NCBI RefSeq assembly: GCF_020982545.1
Contig: NZ_JAJKLK010000006.1
Coordinates: 496,001 to 560,000 of the forward strand
DNA: 64,000 bases
Direction of reading: 5' to 3'
Source of the DNA: Streptomyces sp. MNU76
Lineage (GTDB): Bacteria > Actinomycetota > Actinomycetes > Streptomycetales > Streptomycetaceae
In this document: positions 34,492 to 42,859 of the stretch, in pieces
Position numbering within the stretch: the stretch's first letter is position 1
How the letters are laid out: every line of letters starts with the position of its first letter
Position numbers and translations under genes: made by a program
Notes under the pieces: model-generated
What the model saw: the letters and a program-made list of their open reading frames with translations, nothing else
What the model was told of the DNA's origin: nothing
Databases searched by the model: none

Positions 34492-34945
34492 GTGATAGCG
34501 GGCCGGTATCGGCTGCGAACCAACCATCGGGCGGGGCGCGATGGGCGAGGTCTGGCAGGCCCGCGACGAAATGCTGGGCACAGACGTCGCGGTCAAGGTC
34601 CTGCTCGCCCAGGGCTCCGACGCCACCGTCGCCGCCCGCTTACGCCTGGAGGCCCAGACCGCGGGTTCCCTCAACCACCGCCACGTCGTCGGCGTCCTCG
34701 ACTTCGGCGCGCACGAGAACCAACTGTTCCTGGTCATGGAACTGGTCGACGGCGACAGTCTCCGCACACTGTCCGCCACGGGGCCGCTGCCCGCCGAGCA
34801 GGTGGCCCGCATCGCCGCCCAAACGGCCGCCGGACTGGCCGCCGCCCACCGACAGGGCATCGTGCGCCGGGACATCAAACCCGGCAACCTGCTCCTGGAC
34901 GCCGACGGCACCGTCAACCAGGGCCCCGACAGATTCGAACCTTGA
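34492..34945 (+). pseudogene. Truncated, frameshifted Ser/Thr protein kinase
   Basis: The GTG with GAGG upstream begins VIAGRYRL, as in PknB-type kinases. The frame then breaks near 34525; the correct frame resumes at MGEVWQARDEMLGTDVAVKV with the P-loop remnant and catalytic lysine, and continues to the catalytic loop VRRDIKPGNLLLDADGTV. There the homology stops abruptly (about 34917), before the DFG motif, and a foreign tail NQGPDRFEP ends at 34945. HRD is changed to RRD. An in-frame TTA codon at 34640-34642, rare in Streptomyces, is present. It cannot encode an active kinase. The break marks the left edge of the mobile island. Confidence 0.85.
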
Positions 34946-34981
34946 AGACTGTTTCCCTGACCCTCCACCGCAACGCCCGGC

Positions 34982-35446
34982 TCATGCTCCGCCGATCCTC
35001 CGCGCTGCGGCCCGAGTCACTTCCTCGGGCGTGAAATCGTCGAACAGCCGACTCAGGGCGCAGGACAGCCTCGCGCGTCGTGTGGAGCGGTCACGGGCCA
35101 GTGCCCGGGCGATGGCGCCCCGGAGATACTTCTCCGGTGTCTGTCCGGCTTCCGCCGCGAGGCGTTGAAGGCGTTCAGCGGTTTCCGGCTCCATCGGGAT
35201 GCTCATGAGGTAGCTGCCGTCGGAGCCGGGGAACAGTCCGCAGAGCACGTCGACGGGCAGTGCGTCTCCCAGCCGTTTCCAGATCTTCCGTACGGCTCTC
35301 GGCTCGCTCTTCGCGGACACGAGGACCACCAGGCGAGTGCCGTCGTCGGAGGCCGCCATGGCAAGACGGCTTCGCTGTTGCGCGGCTCTCAACTCGACCG
35401 CACCCACGGCGCGGGTCAGGACGATCTCGATGGCGTGCATGGACAC
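34982..35446 (-). CDS. Hypothetical protein, possible RHH-like C-terminus
   Basis: 154 residues from a GTG with AGGAG 8 nt upstream (an internal ATG is two codons on). The N-terminal half has an alternating strand/helix pattern (TRLVVLVSAKSEPRAVRKI). The segment ETAERLQRLAAEAGQTPEKY followed by LRGAIARALARD resembles a ribbon-helix-helix or antitoxin-like helix pair. No family is recognised. It lies 21 bp downstream of the next gene and is probably co-transcribed with it. Confidence 0.6.
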   Translation of the reverse strand: MSMHAIEIVLTRAVGAVELRAAQQRSRLAMAASDDGTRLVVLVSAKSEPRAVRKIWKRLGDALPVDVLCGLFPGSDGSYLMSIPMEPETAERLQRLAAEAGQTPEKYLRGAIARALARDRSTRRARLSCALSRLFDDFTPEEVTRAAARRIGGA

Positions 35447-35467
35447 TGCGCTTCTCCTGTCCCTGGG

Positions 35468-35929
35468 TCACTCGAGGGAGACCACCCCGTCGGGCAGCCA
35501 TCCCTCCCAGTAACCGTCGATGAGGTCGAGCAGCACGGGCGGCTCCACCCGCACGTCCGTGGCCCGCAGTTCAGCCGTCGTCCACCACCGCGCGCCTGTT
35601 GCCAGCAGGGCGCGGACATCGCAGGGCCAGGCCCCTGCCGCCGGAGCCGCCAGGACGAAGTACTCCTCGTGCCGGCGACCCCCGGAGGCGGGAAGCCGTC
35701 CTGTGACGGGGGCGATCCGCAGTGCGGGCAGCCGCAGTTCACGCCCAAGGTGGTGCGCCGCGGCCCGGCGAAAGGATTCGCCGGGCCGTATCGAGCACCT
35801 GGGAACACTCCAGATGACCGGGGGCACGACGCGGTCGGGCAGCAGCAGAAAGCTGCGTGCGGCTGGGTCGATAACGACGGGACGGACGCATGCGGCTGCC
35901 GGAAGGCCTGAGCTGATCGCATCGACCAC
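35468..35929 (-). CDS. Degenerate Nudix-fold protein
   Basis: 153 residues. VVIDPAARSFLLL, WSVPRCSIRPGESFRRAAA and HHLGRELRL line up with a Nudix domain, but the metal-binding Nudix box (REUXEEXG) is replaced by HHLGREL, so hydrolase activity is doubtful. A later AELRATDVRVEPPVLLDLID segment fits the end of the fold. GTG start with a weak GGGCAGA site. Just upstream of the small gene at 34982-35446; both face away from tniA. Confidence 0.6.
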   Translation of the reverse strand: MVDAISSGLPAAACVRPVVIDPAARSFLLLPDRVVPPVIWSVPRCSIRPGESFRRAAAHHLGRELRLPALRIAPVTGRLPASGGRRHEEYFVLAAPAAGAWPCDVRALLATGARWWTTAELRATDVRVEPPVLLDLIDGYWEGWLPDGVVSLE

Positions 35930-35944
35930 TCTGCCCGCATGTTA

Positions 35945-35958
35945 TTGGAATGGCATGC
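35945..35958 (+). repeat. 14-bp motif, matched in inverted orientation at 40148
   Basis: TTGGAATGGCATGC. Its complement occurs at 40148-40161 with one mismatch (TTGGAATAGCATGC read on the minus strand). The copies sit at the two sides of the tniA-tniB-HTH region, pointing toward each other. Confidence 0.5.
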
Positions 35959-36003
35959 CGATGTGTTCCATACGGGTGTGTCAGGGCAGGATCCGGCGTG
36001 CAT

Positions 36004-36062
36004 ATCCAGCGAACTGGATGCGATGTGTGTGCGCACTCACCCTCGTATCCAGTTCACTGGAT
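36004..36062. promoter_or_regulatory. Two palindromes ATCCAG-N4-CTGGAT upstream of tniA
   Basis: Copies at 36004-36019 (spacer CGAA) and 36047-36062 (spacer TTCA), exactly 43 bp apart, about four helical turns, ending 107 bp before the tniA start. They are candidate operators, or transposase-binding repeats of a transposon end. The surrounding 240-bp gap holds no gene. Confidence 0.6.
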
Positions 36063-36169
36063 GGCGAGGAAGATCTGGCCGGACCGAGCGGTGGCGGTCC
36101 GGGCTCGTGGGCGGTGTGAACGCGCACGAGCCCGGCCCGGTGCGGACGACCGGGGAGGGGAGGAGCAGG

Positions 36170-37982
36170 GTGTGGCCCGACCGGCTCGTCGTGGAGGACC
36201 GGGTCCGGTTCGACGGGCAGGTGTGCACGGTGACCGGCGTGCGTGGCGGGCGCGTCGCATTGCTGGACGGACTCGGCGCCACCGAGCACGTCGATATGGT
36301 GTTCCTGGTTGCCTCGGAGGGCTTCGAGTTCCTGGCGAGGGGAACGGGCCCGCCGCCTCTGGAGCAGTCGGCGCCGCCCCTGCCGGAGGCGGCGCTGGAG
36401 CGTGCACGCTGGTGGCGGCGGCACGTCACCGAAGTACTCAACGGCGTACCGTACGACGCCTCGGCCGGCACCGAGCCACTCCCGGCCTACGATCCGTCAC
36501 ACCGCACACTGGCCGAGCGCGAGGAGGCCAAAGCGCGGGAGTTGGCCGACCTGGGCGTGCGCGGGGCTTCCGCGCGGACGGTGCGGCGCAAGCGGCAGCG
36601 GTATCAGGAGCAGGGTCTGGCCGGGCTCGCCGACGGGCGGGCAGGTCGGCATATGACCGACGAGGCCCGAATGGATCCCCGAGTGGGGGCGACGGTCTGG
36701 GAGGTGCTCGCCGCGCAGCGGTCAGGAGCCCCCCTGACGGCCGGGCACTTGCACGAGCAGGTGCTGGCCCGGCTGGCCGGGCCCATCTCGGCGGGTGAGC
36801 TGCCCAGGCCGTCCCGGGCTGCCGTCCGGCGGCTCGCCGCCGAGATGCTTGCCGGCGAAGGGAGGCGGCGGCTCCGCCGGGTGAGCGACGTGGCCGTGGG
36901 CGAGCGTGTTCATCTGGATACGGTCGAGTTGCCGCTGCCGCCCGGCGGGGCGGGCTCGAGGGAGCGTCTTCGGGTAGCTGGTCGCTCTGGACGAGGCCAC
37001 TGGTCTCGTACTGGCCGCCGTCGTCCACACCGGTCACCGGCCGCCACTGCACGCGACGCTGCTTGCCCGGATGCTCGTCCCCGTCGGGATGCACACGGAC
37101 TGGGGCGCTCTCCTGTCCGGACGGCTCTTTCGCACGGACCGGCGACCCGCGTCCTCACTGATCGTCCGCCCGGACAGCCTCGTTGTCGACGGGGCCCACG
37201 CGCCCAGCCTGCGGGCACTGCGCCCGGCCTGCGCCCATCTGGGCATCCACGTGCGGTACGCGCAGCGTGTGCGGCCCACGGACCGCCGGGCTGTGGAGCG
37301 CACGCTGGACCAGTTCGTGTCCCTCTTCACCGACCATCTGTTCTCCGCCGACGGGCAGGCCGCGCACGAGGCCGGATGGCCGCCCGAGATGGTGCAGGAC
37401 CTGCTCGACGTATGGGTGGCCCAGGTCTGGCCGGACGCCCCGGCGCCGACCGCGCCCTCAGGCGGAGCGCACACGCCGCGAACCCGCCACGAGACGCTGA
37501 CCGCCTCAGCGGGATGGACACCGACGCCTCTGCCCCCGCCCGGTGTCGCGGAACTTCTGAGCGTGGCCTGGAGAGTGGTCGGAGGTCAGGGACTACGGCT
37601 CAGCGGGCAGACCTACAACTCCTCGGCCTTGGATCCCCTGCGTTCCCCGGCGTCACCGGACACAGGCCGCAGGTTCGAGGTCCGCTGGGACCCGTACGAC
37701 CTCCGCCGTGTGTGGCTGCGGCCCGAGAACGACGAGTGGATCACGGTTCCCGCCGTGGTGCCCGCCGCCCGGCCCGCCGTTCCGGCTACCGTCCTGCATC
37801 ACGCGCCACTTGAACACACGGAGGTCTACGCCGCCATCGCCCGGCAGCAGCCGGATCCGGCCGCGAACACGAGCGCGCACTCGCCTGTCTCCTGGGCAGG
37901 GCCGGCCTGTCGTGACTGGGTGTCCTTCTCGCCGCTGCCGGACCAGGAGGACGGCTCACACGCAGCACCAGACGATTCCCGC
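36170..37982 (+). pseudogene. tniA: Frameshifted TniA-type DDE transposase
   Basis: The GTG at 36170 follows GAGGAGCAGG. Order: N-terminal segment (VEDRVRFDGQVCTVTGVRGG), HTH region (GVRGASARTVRRKRQRYQEQ), then the rve/DDE core. The first Asp is in VHLDTVELPLP, the second in SLVVDGAHAPSL and the Glu in RRAVERTLDQF, followed by a Mu-transposase-like C-terminal beta domain (FEVRWDPYDLRRVWLRPEN). The frame breaks near 36975: downstream, LVALDEATGLVLAAVVH is one frame away. All catalytic residues survive if the frame is joined, so decay is recent, or the shift is programmed or a sequencing error. It reads in frame into tniB. Confidence 0.8.
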
Positions 37983-38790
37983 GTGGCCTTTCACGCCGGG
38001 CTCCCGCTGCGCGTGCCGGACGTCGTGTCCGCAGCGCAGCGGATCGGCGAGTTGCTGGCCCTCAACCGGTACGGGACAGGCGCCCGCCACGGAATGCTAC
38101 TGCACGGGGTGTCCGGTACCGGCAAGACGACAGCCCTGCTGGAAGCAGCACACCGCTACACCGCCCGGCATTGCCTCGGAGAAGCCGGGCAGTTCGGCCG
38201 TGCCGGTGGTCTACGTCCGGCTGCCACCCGCCACCTCACCGCGCCTGCTGCTGGCCGAACTGGCACGCGCTCTCGGCATCCCACTACGAGGCTCGCCCAC
38301 CACCGCCGACCTGGCGGCCCGGGTGAGCGAGGCGATGACAACCGCCCACACCGGCCTCGTCCTGGTCGACGAGGTCCAGCATCTCCGCAGTCCGGGCTGG
38401 TCGGACACCGCCGTGGCCGAGATCCTGGACTACCTCTGCGACCGCATCCCAGCGACGTTCGCCTTTGCCGGTATCGGCAGCCCCGAGTCCCTCGCCACGG
38501 CGGTGACGCACACACCGCACCGCCGACTGCTGTCGGCACGCCTGGACCTTCTGCCCGCCGGCGAGGTCTGGCAGGAGGTCATCAGCCGGTTCGAAGACGC
38601 GCTGCGGCTGCACGCGCACGAGCCGGGCACCCTGACCGCCCAGGCCCCTCTGCTCCACCAGCGCACCGGCGGGAACGTGGGCCGGCTGGCCCTTCTCCTG
38701 CGCACCGGAGCCGTCCGGGCCATCCGCGAAGGCACCGAACAACTGACGGTTTCACTGCTTTCCGGGCTGACTGTTCCGAGCCTCTGGTGA
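37983..38790 (+). pseudogene. tniB: Frameshifted TniB/TnsC-type AAA+ ATPase
   Basis: VAFHAGLPLRVPDVVSAAQR leads to the Walker A motif GVSGTGKTTALLEAA. The frame breaks near 38170. In the next frame VPVVYVRLPPATSPRLLLAE, Walker B GLVLVDEVQHL and the sensor region FAFAGIGSPESLA continue to the C-terminal TVPSLW. TniB ATPases activate TniA and choose the target site. The start is uncertain because the frame is open from tniA; the GTG at 37983 is a guess. No TniQ gene follows. Confidence 0.8.
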
Positions 38791-38886
38791 CCCCCTCCTC
38801 CGAGGCCACGAGTGACCATACCGAAAAGCGAATCACGAACGTGTAGACGATAAAATGGAGTTCTATCAGGGTCGCAGCCACCAAAA

Positions 38887-38923
38887 AGCCAACTGGCCCC
38901 CAAAGGCCAGACAGCCAACTGGC
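38887..38923. repeat. Two direct repeats AGCCAACTGGC
   Basis: Copies at 38887-38897 and 38913-38923, 26 bp apart, immediately upstream of the winged-helix protein gene. Likely binding sites for that protein or another regulator. Confidence 0.6.
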
Positions 38924-38938
38924 TTTGCCCCTACCTTG

Positions 38939-39574
38939 ATGGCCATGACGTACCAGGAGACTTTTCCGAGTCCCCCACCTGACGGGGACGAAGCGGAGCA
39001 CGTGGTCCGTCAGTACGAATCGCTGATCGAGAAGTCCCAAGCGGCTATCGGACGGCTGAGTACGGCACTGCGCGAGGAAACCGAGAAGTGTGAGGCGCTG
39101 ATCGCTCACCGCGATGAGGCGCGAGGCCTGGTAGGAATGCAGTCTCGTTTGCGGACTATGCAGGAACAGGCCAGACAGCACGGTATCTTCACCGGCCGGC
39201 CCACCCCTCCGGTGACGCTGCACATCGTCCCGGAACCTCAGGACCGCGAAAAGTCCGCATCGGACAGCAAGCCGCCCGCGTCCCCTGAACCCACACCGAC
39301 AACGACGGATGTGGTACACCCGCCGGCCGCCATCACGATCCGGAGTAGCAGACAGCAGGAGATCCTGAACGTCATCGCCGCACGTCCCGACCTCCCCTGG
39401 GGCAGTGAGGACATCGCCAAAGTCCTGGGAATCCCCAAGGAGGACCCCCGGGGCCGCAAAAGGCTGCGCAACCGCCTTCGGGCTCTGACGCTGATCGGCG
39501 CCCTGGAACGCGTCACACGCGAGGACGACCGGCACGTCTACTACCGTCCACGAATGAACTGGAAATTCGACTGA
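38939..39574 (+). CDS. Coiled-coil and winged-helix protein of the mobile island
   Basis: 211 residues. An acidic N-terminus is followed by a coiled coil around residues 18-75 (EHVVRQYESLIEKSQAAIGR), a Pro/Ser/Thr-rich linker (to about 140), then a C-terminal winged-helix-like domain (SSRQQEILNVIAARPDLPWG, DIAKVLGIPKEDPRGRKRL, HVYYRP). Family not recognised; DNA binding is inferred. There is no ribosome binding site. A -10-like TACCTT at 38932-38937 lies 7 nt before the second ATG (38945), so a leaderless start there is possible. Coding looks intact. Confidence 0.65.
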   Translation: MAMTYQETFPSPPPDGDEAEHVVRQYESLIEKSQAAIGRLSTALREETEKCEALIAHRDEARGLVGMQSRLRTMQEQARQHGIFTGRPTPPVTLHIVPEPQDREKSASDSKPPASPEPTPTTTDVVHPPAAITIRSSRQQEILNVIAARPDLPWGSEDIAKVLGIPKEDPRGRKRLRNRLRALTLIGALERVTREDDRHVYYRPRMNWKFD

Positions 39575-39778
39575 CCATTCCACTCACGACAAGCGATACA
39601 CGCAGTACTGCTGTTTTATGACCGCCGCCGCATGTAGCGACCCAGGAGGCACTGGATCCGCGGCGACGGTCGTGACCGTACAGGCCGTTTCCGACACTAC
39701 CCGGCACCGCCCGAGCGTGTTCGGCATTCGGTCATTTTTCCCTGCCTCTTTCCCGAGGAACCGAGTGCCCATGCGTAT

Positions 39779-40165
39779 TCACTTCGGTGGATTGCCCGGC
39801 TCACGGCCGGGCCACAGGTCCACCTCCAGCGCCTTCTCCAGGTTCGCGATCGTCAGCAGGTCGCACCACACCGCGCCATCGAGGACCTGGGCGACCGTCA
39901 TCCGCGACACGCCACTGCGCCGGGACGCCTCTGCGACCGACCAGCCTCTCTCGCCGATCACCCTGCCCAGCCTGGCTGCCACCTCCTGCGCCACACGGGC
40001 GCCGTGGTGGTCATCGAGCACGGCGTGCGGCCACGCGCCGTCGGTCACGTACTCGGCAGGGCTGCGTCGTCGCTTGTCTCCTCGTGGCACAGCGAAGAGT
40101 GTCGCCCATCCGGCCCTCCAGGGATGACAGCGTCCGCCAACTCCACCGCATGCTATTCCAAACAC
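39779..40165 (-). CDS. HTH DNA-binding protein
   Basis: About 128 residues. The C-terminal 70 form an XRE/Cro-type HTH: RVAQEVAARLGRVIGERGWS, VAEASRRSGVSRMTVAQVLDG and LLTIANLEKALEVDLWPG, with the recognition helix in SGVSRMTVAQV. Common as a phage/ICE-type repressor or antitoxin. The N-terminus is uncertain; GTG at 40165 is chosen, but a start at 40090 (VPRGDKRRR) is as plausible. The inverted 14-bp motif at 40148-40161 overlaps the proposed start, so autoregulation is possible. Confidence 0.6.
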   Translation of the reverse strand: MFGIACGGVGGRCHPWRAGWATLFAVPRGDKRRRSPAEYVTDGAWPHAVLDDHHGARVAQEVAARLGRVIGERGWSVAEASRRSGVSRMTVAQVLDGAVWCDLLTIANLEKALEVDLWPGREPGNPPK

Positions 40166-40201
40166 ACCCCTCCCGGGGTTCTTTTCTGGTGGAGAGTCAC
40201 G

Positions 40202-40720
40202 ATGGACGCGATCGAGCGCTACCGGCCCAAGCTGCCGAGGCCTGTCTGGGCCCGTATCGGCCCCGACTGCCGCCGCGCCGTCGCCAAGGCTGGGCCGGCC
40301 ACGCCCAAGGAGGCCCGCGACTGGCTCGGCGCCCTGGCTCACCCCTGTGCTGTAGCCAGAAGACCGTCACCGTCCCGCCGGAAGCCGCCGCCAACCTCTG
40401 GCAGCCCCTCCAGTACGGCTCCGAAGCCTGGCAGCGCGTGTACTTCCGGCTGCGCAACAGCGTCGAAGGCATCAACGGCTACGCCAAGGACCCCCCTCTA
40501 CGAGCGCCTCGAAGACGCCGGCACTCGCCGGATCCGCGGCATCGCCGCCCAGACCCTCCTGCTGGCCTTCCAGCTCGCCCACGCCAACCGCCGCAAGCTC
40601 AGGGCCTGGGCCGACTCGATCGCCCTGCACGACGACCGACCGCGCCGCCGCCCCACCCGCCGCCGCAAGACCAAGCCACTGGGCACCTGGACTCCCAAGG
40701 GCTACGTCAACGAGCCCTAA
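40202..40720 (+). pseudogene. Broken transposase-like gene
   Basis: Three frames must be joined: MDAIERYRPKLPRPVWARIG, then after a shift near 40345 QKTVTVPPEAAANLWQPLQY and FRLRNSVEGINGYAKD, then after another near 40492 (in a C-run) LYERLEDAGTRRIRGIAAQT through HANRRKLRAWADS to the stop at 40720. The RNSVEG.NGYAKD/RRIRGIAAQ pattern is one I associate with transposase-like proteins common in Streptomyces mobile DNA. Not functional as it stands. Confidence 0.65.
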
Positions 40721-40786
40721 CCCATGAGACCTTCCTCACAAGCCACCCAGTAGCTCACCCTCGACGTAACCGAAGATCCACACCCG

Positions 40787-40830
40787 AACACGGGACCGCC
40801 GACGGCCTCAGCCGTCGGCGGTCCCGTGTT
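40787..40830. terminator. Perfect 20-bp hairpin
   Basis: Arms 40787-40806 and 40811-40830 (starting AACACGGGACCGCCGACGGC) with a 4-base loop. First of two consecutive hairpins between the island and tRNA-Leu; bidirectional. Confidence 0.85.
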
Positions 40831-40845
40831 TCTGCCCACACAAAG

Positions 40846-40885
40846 CGGAACGGGCGGCATCGTGATCACGATGCCGCCCGTTCCG
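40846..40885. terminator. Perfect 40-bp palindrome, terminator of tRNA-Leu
   Basis: 20-bp arms beginning CGGAACGGGCGGCATCGTGA. It lies 38 bp downstream of the minus-strand tRNA-Leu. Shares the core CATCGTGATCACGATG with the hairpin at 22472-22507. Confidence 0.85.
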
Positions 40886-40922
40886 TCGGTGCAACCAGAG
40901 CACTTTCGTCGGTGCTCCGCTG

Positions 40923-41006
40923 TGCGCGAGGGGGGAGTTGAACCCCCACGCCCTTGCGGGCACTGGAACCTGAATCCAGCGCGTCTGCCTATTCCGCCAC
41001 CCGCGC
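40923..41006 (-). tRNA. tRNA-Leu (anticodon CAG)
   Basis: 84-nt class II tRNA on the minus strand. Acceptor arm GCGCGGG/CTCGCGC, D-arm GTGGCGGAATAGGCAGACGC, anticodon loop TTCAGGT giving CAG (reads CUG), a long variable arm (GTGCCCGCAAGGGCGT) and T-arm GGGGGTTCAACTCCCCC. No CCA is encoded. The mobile island ends 200 bp away on its 3' side; tRNA 3' ends are common integration sites. Confidence 0.93.
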
Positions 41007-41172
41007 ATTGGGTGTGTCCTCAGGCCCCGTTCCTTGCGGTCTGGCGCCTTCCGACATCGAGAAGATTAGCACGCTGGAGAGGGTGGCTTCACATCCCTTA
41101 AACCGCGGCCCGCCCCGTCCCGCGCCGCCTGGACCGGCCGACCAGCACGGGCCGAACACACGCCCCCTCCTG

Positions 41173-41206
41173 TCACGTATCAACGAGTGCTGGTTCACGT
41201 ATCAAC
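41173..41206. repeat. Direct repeat TCACGTATCAAC upstream of fhaA
   Basis: Two identical 12-bp copies at 41173-41184 and 41195-41206, 22 bp apart (two helical turns), in the 485-bp region between tRNA-Leu and fhaA. Candidate regulator site for the fhaA-pknB operon. Confidence 0.6.
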
Positions 41207-41334
41207 CTCGTACCGGTCCCGGCCATCTCCTTGGGAGAGGGACGGGGCGCACAGTCCGGTGCGGGACACTGGTCTCGCGCCGCCTCTACGATCCTTGGCA
41301 GAGTTCGGACGGGGTAGTTCGAAGAGGAGTTCCG

Positions 41335-41379
41335 ATGGGAATCCGGGAGGGGACTTCAGTGGGCGTCGACGCCGGGTGA
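41335..41379 (+). other. Possible 14-codon leader ORF
   Basis: ATG with a strong GAGGAG 5 nt upstream, 14 codons (MGIREGTSVGVDAG), TGA at 41377-41379, 112 bp before fhaA. It may be a leader peptide or chance. Confidence 0.3.
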
Positions 41380-41491
41380 CACCGGTCGACCGGGCCGACA
41401 GGGGGAACCAGCCGATTTCCCGGCGCGTGGATACGATCAGTAAGCAGTACCGATGCGGTACGCAGAGCGGTGACGACGGAGGAGGTGCCCC

Positions 41492-42324
41492 ATGGGAGTC
41501 CTGAAGAAGTTCGAGCAACGTCTCGAAGGTCTGGTCAACGGCACCTTCGCCAAGGTGTTCAAGTCCGAGGTCCAGCCCGTGGAGATCGCGGGAGCACTCC
41601 AGCGGGAGTGCGACAACAACGCGACCATCTGGAACCGCGACCGTACGGTCGTCCCCAACGACTTCATCGTGGAGCTGAGCACGCCCGACTTCGAGCGCCT
41701 CAGCCCCTACTCCGGCCAGCTCGGCGACGAACTCGCCGGCATGGTGCGCGACTACGCCAAGCAGCAGCGCTACACCTTCATGGGCCCCATCAAGGTCCAT
41801 CTGGAGAAGGCCGACGACCTCGACACCGGTCTGTACCGGGTGCGCAGTCGTACGCTCGCCTCCTCCACCAACCAGCAGGCCCCCTCGGGCGCCCCGGCGA
41901 GCCCCGCCGCGGGCCGCCCCGGCGGCTACGGCTACCCGCCCACCGCCGCACGGGAGCCCCGCCCATGCCGGCCACACCGCCGCCCGGCGGCCGTCCCGCC
42001 CCGCTCGGCCAGCGGCCGCCCGCCTCTCCGGCGGGCGGGGGACGCACGCGCTACTGGATCGAGATCAACGGCACCCGCCATCAGATCTCCCGCCCGACGC
42101 TGGTGCTGGGACGCAGCACCGAAGCCGACGTGCGGATCGACGACCCCGGCGTCTCCCGCCGGCACTGCGAGATCCGGACCGGAACGCCCTCGACGATCCA
42201 GGATCTCGGATCCACCAACGGCATCGTGGTGGACGGACAGCACACCACCCGCGCTACGCTCCGCGACGGCTCGCGGATCGTCGTGGGCAGCAGCACCATC
42301 ATTTACCGGCAAGCCGAAGGGTGA
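41492..42324 (+). CDS. fhaA: FHA-domain protein FhaA (apparent frameshift)
   Basis: The N-terminal DUF3662 domain (residues 1-125, from MGVLKKFEQRLEGLVNGTFA) is in one frame. After an Ala/Pro/Gly-rich linker the frame is lost near 41945, and the C-terminal FHA domain (RPTLVLGRSTEADVRIDDPG, VSRRHCEIRTG, DLGSTNGIVVDG) is in the next frame, ending at 42324. FhaA binds phosphothreonines made by PknB-type kinases and regulates lipid II and septal synthesis. Strong GGAGGAGG ribosome binding site. Probably a single-base error or indel. As written, the first frame stays open to 42859 and would fuse DUF3662 to FhaB. First gene of the fhaA-fhaB-pstP-rodA-pbpA-pknB operon. Confidence 0.85.
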
Positions 42325-42334
42325 AGCGGGGGCA

Positions 42335-42859
42335 ATGTCAGAGCTGACCCTCACGGTCATGCGGCTGGGTTTCCTGGCCGTACTGTGGCTGTTCGTGATC
42401 GTGGCCGTGCAGGTCATCCGCAGCGACCTGTTCGGTACGCGTGTCACCCAGCGGGGGTCGCGCCGGGAGCGGCCGCAGGCGGCGGCCCGCCAGGCCGCGC
42501 CCCCGCAGCAGCGCGGCCAGCAGCCCGCACCCTCCACCGGCGGTGGCGGCCGTCGCGGGCGCAACGCCCCGACCAAGCTCGTCGTGAGCGAGGGCACACT
42601 GACGGGGACGACCGTGGCGCTCCAGGGCCAGACCATCACCCTGGGCCGCGCACACGACTCCACGATCGTGCTGGACGACGACTACGCCTCCAGCCGGCAC
42701 GCCCGGATCTACCCGGACCGCGACGGCCAGTGGATCGTCGAGGACCTGGGGTCCACCAACGGCACATATCTCGACCGGAACCGACTGACGACTCCCACGC
42801 CGATTCCGCTGGGCGCGCCGATCCGCATCGGCAAGACCGTCATCGAGCTGCGGAAGTAG
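42335..42859 (+). CDS. fhaB: FHA-domain membrane protein FhaB
   Basis: 174 residues. An N-terminal TM segment (LGFLAVLWLFVIVAVQVI), a basic/Pro/Gln-rich linker, then an FHA domain (QTITLGRAHDSTIVLDDDYA, SSRHARIY, DLGSTNGTYLDRN) binding phosphothreonine. Homologue of mycobacterial FhaB/FipA, which links PknB signalling to the division machinery. 10 bp after fhaA, with GCGGGGG upstream of the ATG. Confidence 0.93.
   Translation: MSELTLTVMRLGFLAVLWLFVIVAVQVIRSDLFGTRVTQRGSRRERPQAAARQAAPPQQRGQQPAPSTGGGGRRGRNAPTKLVVSEGTLTGTTVALQGQTITLGRAHDSTIVLDDDYASSRHARIYPDRDGQWIVEDLGSTNGTYLDRNRLTTPTPIPLGAPIRIGKTVIELRK

Noticed and set aside
41492..42859. Annotation as a genuine FhaA-FhaB fusion protein
   Set aside because: fhaB has its own start and ribosome binding site and the FHA domain of FhaA is intact in the next frame, so an indel is simpler.
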